The notes: a model not told the origin generated them from the sequence alone. DNA of 64,000 bases from Candidatus Hydrogenedentota bacterium (GCA_024278275.1 JAJRTN010000017.1:1-64000), one strand, 5' to 3'. Numbered from the stretch's first letter, positions 28,261 through 36,771 are shown. Translations and numbers: made by a program.

Positions 28261-29076
28261 ATGGATGAACTTGCCTTTATCGAGACCTTTCTCCGGGAGA
28301 ACGCGGCGTATGTTCGAGAGCGCCATGCCGCGCGCAACCAGGTGACCATGACGGTGAAGTCGAATGCGAGCGACCTGCTGACGGAGGCGGATCTGACGGT
28401 GCAGCAGCGGGCCGTGGAGGCGCTGGCCAAGGCGTTTCCGGGCGACAGGCTCGTGGCGGAGGAGGGCGACTGCGCGGCCTATCCGGAAAATCGAAATGCC
28501 CGGTGCTGGGTGCTGGACCCCATCGATGGAACCAACAACTTTGTGCGGGGCCTGTTTCCGTGTTTCGGAATCTCCCTGGCCTTCGCCGAGGAGGGGGTTC
28601 CCCGGGCGGGCGGGGTCATGTTGCCCGTATCGGGGCACCTCTTTCTGGCGGAACGGGGCGGCGGCGCCACGCTGAACGGCGAAGCCATTCATGTTTCGGA
28701 TGTCCAGGACATTGGGGCGGCGAAGGTGGAGTTGGATTTCGGTTGGGTGGAAGAGCGCGATCTCATGCTGAATCGCGCGGCCAAGCTCATCAAGAGCGTG
28801 GGACAGGTTCGATGCACGGGCTCGGCCGTGGTCGCCCTGTGCCAGATCGCCTGCGGTGAAACGGACGGTTTTGCCCACATGACGCTCCAACCCTGGGATT
28901 ACGCGGCGTCGCAGGTGATTGTGGAGGAGGCGGGGGGCATGGCGACACGGTTGGACGGCAAAGCGCTGCACCTTTTCGATGGCAGGAAAGGCGTGCTCAT
29001 GAGCAACGGCGCCATTCACGGCACCATGCGGGGACTGATTCGGGAGCGGCGCGTGGCGCGGGATCAGCGCCGGTAG
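28261..29076 (+). CDS. Inositol monophosphatase family phosphatase
   Basis: 271 residues from the ATG at 28261, with GGGAG just upstream. Family motifs: SDLLTEADLTVQQRAVEAL, VAEEGD (metal-binding Glu), CWVLDPIDGTNNFVRGLFPC (the D-x-I-D-G-T core) and the C-terminal QPWDYAASQVIVEEAGG (metal-binding Asp). These are Mg2+-dependent, Li+-sensitive phosphatases acting on inositol phosphate, fructose-1,6-bisphosphate, PAP or histidinol phosphate; the substrate cannot be assigned. Its last 13 bp overlap the end of the convergent kinase gene. Confidence 0.94.
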   Translation: MDELAFIETFLRENAAYVRERHAARNQVTMTVKSNASDLLTEADLTVQQRAVEALAKAFPGDRLVAEEGDCAAYPENRNARCWVLDPIDGTNNFVRGLFPCFGISLAFAEEGVPRAGGVMLPVSGHLFLAERGGGATLNGEAIHVSDVQDIGAAKVELDFGWVEERDLMLNRAAKLIKSVGQVRCTGSAVVALCQIACGETDGFAHMTLQPWDYAASQVIVEEAGGMATRLDGKALHLFDGRKGVLMSNGAIHGTMRGLIRERRVARDQRR

Positions 29077-31820
29077 GAAAGACCGGCGCGGCCGTCCGTG
29101 GTTTCCGGGGTGACCTCAAGCACCTGGGAAGGCCGCGGTTGCGTTTCGATGATGGTGGTGGGGGTGGTGAGACCGAAGTTGATGTCGAGTTTGCTGGGGT
29201 AGACCAGCTCGATATAGAAGGCGGTATACCCCGTCTCCTCGGAGAGGATGGTGCCCTCATAGTAGCCTTCGGCGTTGTACGTAAGGCGCTCCATGCGCCA
29301 GGTGAGCGGTTCGGGTTCCTCGCCCGTGAACTCCGTTTCGGCCTCTCGGTAGCTGAAATCACGGGCCTTGGAATGGGCCAGCCACAGGCGGACCTCGACG
29401 GGCGGCTCTTCGGTCGTCACCTTGTAATGCCCGTCCTGCCCCACCTCCCAGGTGAAGGCCGGCATGGGCTTGCCCACCAGGATTCGATGGTAGAAGACCT
29501 GGAGCGTGTTCCGGAAGTCCTGTATCGCGTATTCCCGCGCACCAGCCGCCTGGGGCAGTTCCACGGGGCTGCCCTGTTGTGGGAGGAAGGGGTTGCCCCG
29601 GCTGAGGCGGAGGTTGGGCGCGCAGAAGAGGTAGTTTTCACCCTGAAGACCGTCCATGTAGAGGGTGGCCGCGTCGATGGTGGTGTAAGGATTGCTGCTG
29701 GAGGGCAATAGCAGCAGTTTGGGCATGGTGAGGAGATTGCGGTAGGCATAGGGGTCGATGATGCGCAGCAGTTGTTCACCCTGTTTCGTGTCGAGCGCGG
29801 CCAGGACGCCGCTTTCGCTCATGAGCGACATGAAGGGGGAGAGAGCGCCGCGGAAGCCAATCTGGTGTTCCGCCTGGCGGTTGATGTTGAGCAGGTCGAA
29901 CTGAATGGGGGCGATGGCCGCCACCCGTTTGTCCACGGCGCCGGTGAGCCACACGCCCCAGCCATCGGCCTCGCCCGTGAGTACGAAGGACTTGATGGGC
30001 GTTTCGAGAGACAGCTCCTTTTCGGTGAAGCCCTGCACCGTGTCCATGGCGCGGACGGCGCTTTTCACCAGCGGGCACACGATGGGCCAGGTGGGATCGC
30101 CCGTATCGAGGAAGCGGCTGAAACTTTCCACGGCCAGCCGGTTGCGATCCTGTGGGTCAAAGGCATTGGGATCGTCGTGAATGCCCACGGGATCACGGGG
30201 GTAACCTTCCAGCACGGCCACCACCGACCGCGTCGAAAGCGCCGTGGCCAGCAGCATGATGGGCACCTCGCTCAGCGGCCGCGTGGCGGTCGAGAATCCT
30301 TCCGAAAACGCCAGCATGGCCGTGTCTTGTGCCACGTTGTCCGGAACGATGATGGTAAGCCAGTGTTTCCACACGGGAGGGGAAACCTTGTCGGCGTGCC
30401 AGGTCTGGGAGGTCATGTCGAGAACATAGGCCGTGTAGCCTTCATCCTCGATGATGCTGTTTTGACGGTAGCTGTAATTGTCGTCCTCCGCCGTCACGTA
30501 ATCCTTGAGTGGTGTCGCGCTGAGCAGACCACCGACGGTGATGGCTTCCCGGTCGCCGGAGCCTCCGCCCTGGTACATCCAATACCCCAAGGCAAGGCAC
30601 AGCACCATCACCACCGTGGCAAGTCCAATCCACGGAAACATGGGGCGACGATGCGGCGTGAAACCTTTTTCCGGGACCTCCGGCTCGTCCCGTGGCACGG
30701 GTTGAGGCATGGGCGAAGGTGTTTGGAGTAGCATGGGGGCCGGTGTCGGCGTCGTCGGACCCGGCGGTAAGGAGGGGGGCGTCACGCCGGAAGGCCGTGT
30801 CATGCCCATGGGTGTGGGGGTTGCCGTGCGTAGCGGGCCGGGGCCGGGAGCCGGCGTTGGGGAAGCCGGGGCCGCAGGAACCGGCGTCATCGGCGTGGAA
30901 GGGGTGTGGGTGTGGGGCGCCGACAAGGCCACCGTGTCCGAATTGGCGGGATCGTTAATGTCGGATGCGTTCGGCGCGCATTGTTCCAGGGCCAGGCGGC
31001 GCAAGGCTTCCGCCAGTTCCAGGCCCGACGCGGGCCGCTGGTCGATGTGTTTGGCGAGGCATTGCATGACCACCCGCTCAAGATCCAGCGGCAGGGAAGG
31101 GCGAAGAAGACGGACCGGTGTGGGGGGAGTGTCCGTGTGATGCCGCAGCAGGGCCAGGTAGTTCTCCGCCTCGAAGGGAAGACTGCCCGAGACCATCTCG
31201 TAAATGATGACCCCCAAGGAGTAAAGGTCGGACTGGGGCACCGCTTCGTAGCCCTGGCACTGTTCGGGCGACATGTAGGCGGGGGTGCCCAGCACGCAGT
31301 TCTCCCCCGTGAGTGGTGTCAGCGACGTGTCCACCAGGCGGGCGAGGCTGAAGTCCGTCAGTTTTACGTGCCCATGCTGGTCCAGCATGACATTGCCCGG
31401 CTTCACGTCCCGGTGAATGATGCCCTCTTTGTGCGCGGCGTACAGGGTCTCGGCAATATCGGCGGCAATGAAAAGCTTCTGCTGAAGGCTGAGTTCGGGA
31501 TGGTCCCGCAGGTATTGGCCGAGGGTGGAGCCCTGGATATACTCCATGACGATGGCCATGCGGTCCTTTTCTTCCACCACGTCATAGATTTGGACAATGC
31601 CGGGGTGGTTCAGGCGCGCGGCGCTGCGGGCCTCCCGCACGAAGCGTGCCGCGTGATCCGCCTCCATGGCATGATAACCGTGAAGGAGCTTGATGGCCAC
31701 ATCCCGCTCGAGACGGGGATCAAAAGCCAGGAAAACCGCCCCAAAGCCTCCTTCCGCGATCTTGTGACGGACCTGGTAGTGTCCAATCTGGACGATATCG
31801 TTCTCCGATGGGTGCGGCAC
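29064..31820 (-). CDS. Membrane Ser/Thr protein kinase fused to a PhoPQ-activated-protein (PqaA)-like domain
   Basis: 918 residues. Residues ~14-275 form a Hanks-type kinase: GGFGAVFLAFD glycine loop, VAIK Lys, an alphaC Glu in FVREARSAARLNHPG, catalytic loop HRDVKPGNVML, a DFS in place of DFG, GTPAYMSPEQ and SDLYSLGVIIYEM. A Pro/Thr-rich juxtamembrane stretch (~300-390) precedes one membrane helix (~394-415, WIGLATVVMVLCLALGYWMY). Residues ~430-880 resemble PhoPQ-activated pathogenicity-related proteins (VKSAVRAMDTVQGF, VAAIAPIQFDLLNI, IIDPYAYRNLLTMPKLLL), predicted to be outside the cytoplasm. The nucleophile motif GASKRGW of that family appears as GEADGW, so the domain may be a non-catalytic sensor. 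Confidence 0.9.
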   Translation of the reverse strand: MPHPSENDIVQIGHYQVRHKIAEGGFGAVFLAFDPRLERDVAIKLLHGYHAMEADHAARFVREARSAARLNHPGIVQIYDVVEEKDRMAIVMEYIQGSTLGQYLRDHPELSLQQKLFIAADIAETLYAAHKEGIIHRDVKPGNVMLDQHGHVKLTDFSLARLVDTSLTPLTGENCVLGTPAYMSPEQCQGYEAVPQSDLYSLGVIIYEMVSGSLPFEAENYLALLRHHTDTPPTPVRLLRPSLPLDLERVVMQCLAKHIDQRPASGLELAEALRRLALEQCAPNASDINDPANSDTVALSAPHTHTPSTPMTPVPAAPASPTPAPGPGPLRTATPTPMGMTRPSGVTPPSLPPGPTTPTPAPMLLQTPSPMPQPVPRDEPEVPEKGFTPHRRPMFPWIGLATVVMVLCLALGYWMYQGGGSGDREAITVGGLLSATPLKDYVTAEDDNYSYRQNSIIEDEGYTAYVLDMTSQTWHADKVSPPVWKHWLTIIVPDNVAQDTAMLAFSEGFSTATRPLSEVPIMLLATALSTRSVVAVLEGYPRDPVGIHDDPNAFDPQDRNRLAVESFSRFLDTGDPTWPIVCPLVKSAVRAMDTVQGFTEKELSLETPIKSFVLTGEADGWGVWLTGAVDKRVAAIAPIQFDLLNINRQAEHQIGFRGALSPFMSLMSESGVLAALDTKQGEQLLRIIDPYAYRNLLTMPKLLLLPSSSNPYTTIDAATLYMDGLQGENYLFCAPNLRLSRGNPFLPQQGSPVELPQAAGAREYAIQDFRNTLQVFYHRILVGKPMPAFTWEVGQDGHYKVTTEEPPVEVRLWLAHSKARDFSYREAETEFTGEEPEPLTWRMERLTYNAEGYYEGTILSEETGYTAFYIELVYPSKLDINFGLTTPTTIIETQPRPSQVLEVTPETTDGRAGLSYRR

Positions 31821-32260
31821 GTCTGGGGCGGAGCCTCGTGAGTTTACTGCGGTGCGGGATCACACGGGTTCTGATGGACGGAATCCCGGTTCCCGGGAAA
31901 AAGTTCCCGTGTTTTGGCCGAGCGAAATACGAATACAAGGGACTTGCATATACCCCTTACTACAACTTAACAACGAGTCCCCTGCTTTGTTACGCTCACC
32001 GGCATTCTTTTCGAATTTTCGCCCCACGGAAATACAACTATCCGATTTCGCAACGATCATAGCACAACGACGGTCCTGTCTTCTCCAAAGAGCATTGCGA
32101 AATGAAGGCTTCTTACGTGCCACCGCACGGGAATGCCCTCGGTCAATGTTCGAAATGGCAGGAAGACCCTGGTCGTTACAAAGCGCGCTACCGGCCATGC
32201 CAATAGCCGCGCCACCGGACTTGGTTGGGGAGCGCGGTCCCGGCGGGCGCGATTTTGGGG

Positions 32261-32289
32261 TTGACACATTTGGCGCCTCACCGTAAACT
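32261..32289 (+). promoter_or_regulatory. Strong sigma70-type promoter for the Cys-rich protein gene
   Basis: TTGACA at 32261-32266 and TAAACT at 32284-32289, spaced 17 bp, about 30 bp before the ATG at 32321. A second -10-like TATACT lies at 32292. The 500-bp divergent gap between the kinase start (31820) and this gene has no other recognisable content. Confidence 0.65.
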
Positions 32290-32320
32290 TATATACTGTG
32301 GATTTTGGAGGCTTCGTGGG

Positions 32321-32665
32321 ATGCGCCAGTGCCACCAATGCGGGACGGAGTGGACCGGTGAAAAAGCGGTGCCCGGCCCCAAGGAGTACTGTGAGGTATG
32401 CAGTGCTTATCTCCATTGCTGTCTCAATTGCCGGTTTCGCAAGCAGGGCCGCCATAATGAATGCGCCATTCCAAACACGGACTGGGTGGGCGACCGCGAG
32501 GGGCCGAACTTCTGCGAGCATTTTGAATTCGTTGACGCAGCACCGACCACGCCGCTGGAAAACGATGTGGAGGCCAGTACCGCCTTTCGAGCCCTTTTCG
32601 GTGACATTGATCCCCCAAAGAACAAGTACCCCAGCTCCTTTGAAGACCTGTTCAGCGGAGACTGA
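32321..32665 (+). CDS. Small Cys-rich, probably zinc-binding protein
   Basis: 114 residues; the start at 32321 follows GGAGG at 32307-32311. Cys pairs at 4/7 and 24/27 form a possible zinc ribbon, followed by Cys33, 34, 37, 48 and 65 with His32, 45 and 67. The C-terminus is acidic and unstructured-looking (FRALFGDIDPPKNKYPSSFE). Probably cytosolic; possibly a zinc-ribbon protein with nucleic-acid or protein-binding role. No named family. Confidence 0.8.
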   Translation: MRQCHQCGTEWTGEKAVPGPKEYCEVCSAYLHCCLNCRFRKQGRHNECAIPNTDWVGDREGPNFCEHFEFVDAAPTTPLENDVEASTAFRALFGDIDPPKNKYPSSFEDLFSGD

Positions 32666-32847
32666 GTCTTCGCGGCCGTTCTCTTTTTTGTCGTCTTTTG
32701 CGCATATTTTACTGCCATCGCAACACCACGCCCCCCTCATTACGTTTTCCTCCCTGCCGGGCCCCCAACCGAATGTTTGACCGCCCCCGGACTGGATGGT
32801 ACATTACGGTTTAGAAGCACTCACTCGGTGTGGGACAGGAGTTTGCC

Positions 32848-34218
32848 GTGGACCGTAAGGATGTACAGGTTCGGTTGTTGGTGGTCGATGACAAGGCCAG
32901 CATCCGCCAGTTGCTTCGCGCCGCCTTCGAGGAGCAGGGGTGCGTGGTGGACACCGCGTCTTCGGGCGAGGAGGCCATCAAACGCCTTGGCGAAAGCCGT
33001 TTCAGCATTATACTGACGGATCTGAGCATGCCCGGGAAGTCGGGCATGGACGTGTTACGGGCCGCGAAAAGTGCTTCCCCGGAGACGGAGGTGATCCTGA
33101 TCACGGCCTATGGCACCATCGAAACCGCTGTCGAAGCAATGCGCCTGGGGGCCGCCGATTTCATCACCAAGCCATTCCAGCTTGCCGAGATCGAGAATAA
33201 AGTGGCCAAACTGGTCAGACGTGCCACGGACGGTCATTCGGGGAGTGCCCAGACCTGGATTCATCCCGGAGTCCAGCACATGGTGGGTGCCAGCGCCCAG
33301 ACCAAGGAACTCGTGCGCATGATCAGCAAGGTGGCGCCCAGCAAGAGTTCCGTTCTGATCACCGGGCCAAGCGGTGTTGGAAAAGAGCTTGTGGCCCGTG
33401 CCATCCACGAAGCCAGTCCCCGGCGCGACCGGGCCTACGTGGCCCTGAATTGTGCCGCATTGGCGCCGGGTGTGCTCGAAAGCGAGCTGTTCGGCCATGA
33501 AAAGGGCGCTTTCACAGGGGCCACGGACCGTCACGTGGGACGCTTCGAGAAGGCCCACCAGGGCACGCTGTTTCTGGATGAAATCACGGAGATTGCCCCG
33601 CATATCCAAACGAAACTCCTGCGTGTTCTCCAGGAAGGCGAATTCGAGCGCGTCGGCGGCCAGGAGACCATCCGGGTGGACGTGCGTATCGTGGCGGCCT
33701 CGAACCGGGACATCCAGGAGGCCATCGCCGGCGGAGATTTTCGCGAGGACATCTATTATCGTCTCAATGTGTTCTCCCTCCGTGTTCCCGCGCTCCGTGA
33801 ACGGCGCGACGATATCCCCGCGCTCGTGGATCACTTCCTCAAGAAGTTCAGCCTGGAAATTGGTAAGGACGTACACGAAATTCATGACCGTGCGATGAAG
33901 ATTCTGCTCGATTACGCCTGGCCCGGCAACGTGCGCGAGTTGGAAAACGTTATTGAGCGCGCCGTCGTGCTGGCGGATACGTCGCGGATAACGTGCGACG
34001 ACTTGCCGCCCGAGTTGGTTCAGTACGACCCGCCTCCCCTGAAAATGCTGGAGGATGACCCCGACGCCAGTCTGCCCGAACGTACCGACCGTCTTGAGGC
34101 GGACCTCATTCGCCGTGCCCTGGACCAGTTTCGCTGGAACAAGACCAAGGCCGCCGAACACTTGGGGCTCAAACGCACCACCCTTCAATACAAGATCAAG
34201 AAGTACGGGCTGGAGTAA
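32848..34218 (+). CDS. Sigma54-dependent response regulator (NtrC/ZraR type)
   Basis: 456 residues from a GTG at 32848, chosen for CAGGAG at 32836-32841. Receiver domain: LLVVDDKASIRQLLRAAFEE, phospho-acceptor Asp58 in ILTDLSMPGKSGMDVL, Lys in FITKPFQ. AAA+ domain: Walker A TGPSGVGKELVARAIHEAS, the sigma54-contacting loop ELFGHEKGAFTGATDRHVGR, Walker B TLFLDEITEIA and an Arg finger region. The Fis-type HTH ends the protein (KTKAAEHLGLKRTTLQYKIK). It activates sigma54 promoters when phosphorylated. No histidine kinase gene is adjacent, so it is an orphan here. Confidence 0.96.
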   Translation: MDRKDVQVRLLVVDDKASIRQLLRAAFEEQGCVVDTASSGEEAIKRLGESRFSIILTDLSMPGKSGMDVLRAAKSASPETEVILITAYGTIETAVEAMRLGAADFITKPFQLAEIENKVAKLVRRATDGHSGSAQTWIHPGVQHMVGASAQTKELVRMISKVAPSKSSVLITGPSGVGKELVARAIHEASPRRDRAYVALNCAALAPGVLESELFGHEKGAFTGATDRHVGRFEKAHQGTLFLDEITEIAPHIQTKLLRVLQEGEFERVGGQETIRVDVRIVAASNRDIQEAIAGGDFREDIYYRLNVFSLRVPALRERRDDIPALVDHFLKKFSLEIGKDVHEIHDRAMKILLDYAWPGNVRELENVIERAVVLADTSRITCDDLPPELVQYDPPPLKMLEDDPDASLPERTDRLEADLIRRALDQFRWNKTKAAEHLGLKRTTLQYKIKKYGLE

Positions 34219-34220
34219 GC

Positions 34221-34246
34221 GGCCGCGGACGGGGCGACGGCCTTTT
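34221..34246 (+). terminator. Weak intrinsic terminator after the response regulator
   Basis: GGCCG (34221) pairs with CGGCC (34238-34242) and is followed by TTTT. The stem is short and the loop is 12 nt. Confidence 0.4.
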
Positions 34247-34352
34247 CGGGAGAATCCTTTGCATTTTGCCACCGCCATCTTTTCGGCGTATGATAACCGC
34301 AAGTTGACGTTAATCCCGTCCCCCGTGGCGGCTGGCCGGAGGTGATTTCATC

Positions 34353-35450
34353 ATGCGTAAGTTGGTGCTTGTTCTCGTCTTGTGTTGCTTTTCCGCCCTT
34401 TCCTTTGCCGAGGCTACCGTGACGACCGTGGGGAGTGGCGCGGACGCCATCCCCGTCATCGTGGTCGGTGGAACCCCTTTCGAGATGGGCCGGGACCTGG
34501 GCGTGGCGCTGAAAAAGGAGGCCACGGCGTTCCTGAACCGCATGCTGGCCATGGTGAAGATGGAAGACGCCGAGCGTTACGGCGATGCGGCCCTGGACCA
34601 GGCGTGGGCGAGTGTATCACCCTATACCGATCCGCGATTCAAGGAGGAATTGGCGGGCCTCGCCGAAGGCTCGGGCATTCCCATCGAAGTAATGCGGCGG
34701 GTGCATATGATTCCCGTGGTATCGGACTACTCGTGCAGCGGCATTGCCGCCTGGGGCGCGGCCACCAGGGACGGCCACCTCTATCAGACCCGCGACCTAG
34801 ACTGGGTCATGGAGGCGCGGGCACACGACTACCCCTGCATCGTTGTTTACCGTCCCGATGAAGGGATACCCCACGTGAACATCACCTTCGCCGGGTTTAT
34901 AGGTGCGAACACGGGGATGAACGCCGAAGGCATCACCTTGTCCGAAATGGGCAATTCCCCCGGCAGGGAATACCCTTACGACATGAACGGGGCCCATTTC
35001 ACGACCCTTTTCCGCCGGGTATTTTACGATGCCAACAACCTGGACGAAGCCCTCGGCATCTTCCGGAAAGCCAGGCGAATCAAGCGCTATCATTACATCG
35101 TGGGCGATGGGAAAACGAAGCAGGGCGTGAAGGTACTGGCCCACGCCCCGGACTTCGTGGTCTGGACGGACAATGATCCGAAGGATGAATACGCCCCCCG
35201 CGTGCTCAAGAACGTGGTCTACGAGGATGAGGGACGCGGGGCCTACGAACCGCTGAAGGAAGCCTACGGCAAGCTCGACGCCGCCAAGATGCGTGAAATC
35301 GCGTGCAGTATTCCCATCCGGGGCTCCAACGTGTTGGACGTGATCTACGATGCCACGGCCCTTGAGTTCTGGGTCGCCTATGCGGAGGGTGACCAGGAAG
35401 CCTACACCCGGCCTTTCGTCCACGTGAAGCTCCGGGACTACCTGGAATAG
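34353..35450 (+). CDS. Secreted C45-like Ntn-hydrolase (acyltransferase/amidohydrolase family)
   Basis: 365 residues with a signal peptide (LVLVLVLCCFSALSFAEA). The pattern matches the C45/acyl-CoA:6-APA acyltransferase-like family: GTPFEMGRDLGVAL near the start, LAEGSGIPIEVMRRVHMIPV, then the autocleavage site before Cys128 in SDYSCSGIAAWG, followed by HLYQTRDLDWV and GFIGANTGMNAEGITLSEMG. Such enzymes self-process and use the exposed Cys as an N-terminal nucleophile to hydrolyse or transfer amide-linked acyl groups. Substrate unknown. Confidence 0.88.
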   Translation: MRKLVLVLVLCCFSALSFAEATVTTVGSGADAIPVIVVGGTPFEMGRDLGVALKKEATAFLNRMLAMVKMEDAERYGDAALDQAWASVSPYTDPRFKEELAGLAEGSGIPIEVMRRVHMIPVVSDYSCSGIAAWGAATRDGHLYQTRDLDWVMEARAHDYPCIVVYRPDEGIPHVNITFAGFIGANTGMNAEGITLSEMGNSPGREYPYDMNGAHFTTLFRRVFYDANNLDEALGIFRKARRIKRYHYIVGDGKTKQGVKVLAHAPDFVVWTDNDPKDEYAPRVLKNVVYEDEGRGAYEPLKEAYGKLDAAKMREIACSIPIRGSNVLDVIYDATALEFWVAYAEGDQEAYTRPFVHVKLRDYLE

Positions 35451-35499
35451 CCGGTAATATCCATGCGGGGCGGACCGTGAAAAAAATTTTGGAGGGGGC

Positions 35500-35528
35500 T
35501 TGCTGTTGGGGGGACAGGTGTGTATACT
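35500..35528 (+). promoter_or_regulatory. Sigma70-type promoter for the RRM protein gene
   Basis: TTGCTG at 35500-35505 and TATACT at 35523-35528 with a 17-bp spacer. Transcription would start near 35535, giving a ~150-nt 5' leader before the ATG at 35685. Long leaders are common for RNA-binding and cold-responsive genes. The motif TATACTATAGGGA here is echoed by TATACCTATAGGGA at 36766. Confidence 0.65.
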
Positions 35529-35684
35529 ATAGGGAGAATCTGTGCAGGTTTTGTGACTTGTAGCCGACGCTCATTGACGCCCGTAGACGTGTGAATCGTT
35601 CCGATTTCTGCTCTCCTGGTTTGGTCACGAACGCGGACCCGGTGACATGACCTCCAACCACTCCCCTGAAAGGAGAGCAAAAAA

Positions 35685-35948
35685 GTGAATATCTATGTAG
35701 GAAACCTTTCGTACGACACCCGTGACGACGACCTGGAGCAGCTTTTTGGCGCTTTTGGCCGTGTCGACTCTGCTCGCGTCATCATCGACCGGGACACCAA
35801 CCGCTCCAAGGGCTTCGGCTTCGTGGAGATGGAGAACAAGGAAGACGCCGAAAAGGCCATCGCCGAATTGAACGGCACGAACTTCCAGGGCCGCGACATC
35901 AAGGTCAACGAAGCGCGCCCACGCGAAAGTCGCCCCAGCCGCTACTAG
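35685..35948 (+). CDS. RRM-domain RNA-binding protein
   Basis: 87 residues, a single RRM. RNP2 is IYVGNL at the N-terminus and RNP1 is KGFGFVEM near residue 45, both with the aromatic residues that stack on RNA. The short C-terminus is basic (RPRESRPSRY). Bacterial single-RRM proteins of this size (Rbp type) bind single-stranded RNA and are often cold-induced. AAAGGAGAG precedes the ATG. It is a monocistronic unit with its own promoter, long leader and terminator. Confidence 0.96.
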   Translation: MNIYVGNLSYDTRDDDLEQLFGAFGRVDSARVIIDRDTNRSKGFGFVEMENKEDAEKAIAELNGTNFQGRDIKVNEARPRESRPSRY

Positions 35949-35976
35949 GCGACCGGCGGAATAGTGTAGACCATCC

Positions 35977-36010
35977 AAAGGCGTCCCTTCCTCGTGAAGG
36001 GGCGCCTTTC
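35977..36010 (+). terminator. Intrinsic terminator after the RRM gene
   Basis: Stem AAAGGCG-T-CCCTTC (35977-35990) with GAAGGG-G-CGCCTTT (35996-36009), 5-nt loop CTCGT; the right arm itself ends in TTT. One T-G wobble in 14 positions. Confidence 0.8.
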
Positions 36011-36044
36011 CTCAGGGATCCCCGCTGAGAGCACTCGGCGCGAA

Positions 36045-36233
36045 CTATTCGCGGGGCTGCTCCGCGGTGCGACGCGCGCCGGCGGCCACGCGCTCACAGA
36101 TGGCCACCCATTCCTTGTCGCTCATGGTGTCATATTCGCCCGATTCCATGGCCTCAAGACAAAAATTCTGTTCATCGCGAAGGGAGATATCGCGCCCGCG
36201 TCCGGTGGTCTTATATTCATGTGATGTGGTCAT
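36045..36233 (-). CDS. Small hypothetical protein, possibly translated from a leaderless transcript
   Basis: 62 residues from the ATG at 36233. The composition is charged and soluble (EYDTMSDKEWVAICERVAAG), with two Cys and no membrane segment. There is no ribosome site, but TATAAT sits exactly 6 nt before the ATG, so a transcript would start at or next to the A of ATG. No homologue recognised; supported mainly by composition and the promoter. Confidence 0.5.
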   Translation of the reverse strand: MTTSHEYKTTGRGRDISLRDEQNFCLEAMESGEYDTMSDKEWVAICERVAAGARRTAEQPRE

Positions 36234-36239
36234 TCGGCC

Positions 36240-36245
36240 ATTATA
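36240..36245 (-). promoter_or_regulatory. Consensus -10 box (TATAAT) placed for leaderless transcription
   Basis: A perfect TATAAT on the minus strand ends 6 nt before the ATG at 36233. No clear -35 is seen at 17 bp. Confidence 0.45.
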
Positions 36246-36251
36246 ACACAA

Positions 36252-36741
36252 ATAACCGTGTGGATGCGCTTTCCGCGTTGCGGCGGAGAAAGAAGCCCCT
36301 CATGCGCTTTTTCTCCGTTACATACCGAACGTTGACGCCGGCGGGCCTTGGTTATTACGAATGCGTAGAACGGGCACGGTCGGACCAGCTTCGCACCGCT
36401 TTGTGAGGTGTCATCTGCAAAAAGGTGTTTTCCAAGGAAAGGCACCTTGAAAACGCCCCTGAAGGGCTACTCGTAACCCCGTTCACGGGGAACACGACGC
36501 TGCCGCCGCCACGGCTCCAGGCAGATAGGGTAGGGACAAGCCCCCGCTGCTCCCTTTCCCGAAGCTGAACACGCTTTATCATGGCTCTCCCGTTGGCGCG
36601 GGGCGCTTGCCGTCAAGGCATTTGCGAAAAGGTGAATCTTATCATGCGTCGTTCCGCCTGTTGCGGCGTTTTGAACCGCCGGGGATGGCGAGAGGGTGTC
36701 TTGCCCGCCAGGAATTGTTTGTTGCGAAGAGCATCCGGCAG
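36252..36741. other. Gap with no confident gene
   Basis: About 490 bp. It contains an imperfect hairpin around AAGGTGTTTTCC/GGAAAGGCACCTT (36422-36450). It also holds a GTTGACGCCGGCGGG motif near 36330 that nearly repeats GTTGACGCTGGCGGG at 36741, the -35 region of the next promoter. Open frames here lack ribosome sites and plausible composition. Confidence 0.5.
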
Positions 36742-36771
36742 TTGACGCTGGCGGGGCTCTTGATATATACC
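36742..36771 (+). promoter_or_regulatory. Sigma70-type promoter for the small lipoprotein gene
   Basis: TTGACG at 36742-36747, with TATATA (16-bp spacer) or TATACC (18-bp spacer) as -10, about 75 bp before the ATG at 36844. It is followed by CTATAGGGA as at the RRM promoter. Confidence 0.6.

Noticed and set aside
32057-32740. Minus-strand frame opposite the Cys-rich protein
   Set aside because: The plus strand has a consensus promoter, a ribosome site and ordered Cys knuckles; the minus frame has none of these.
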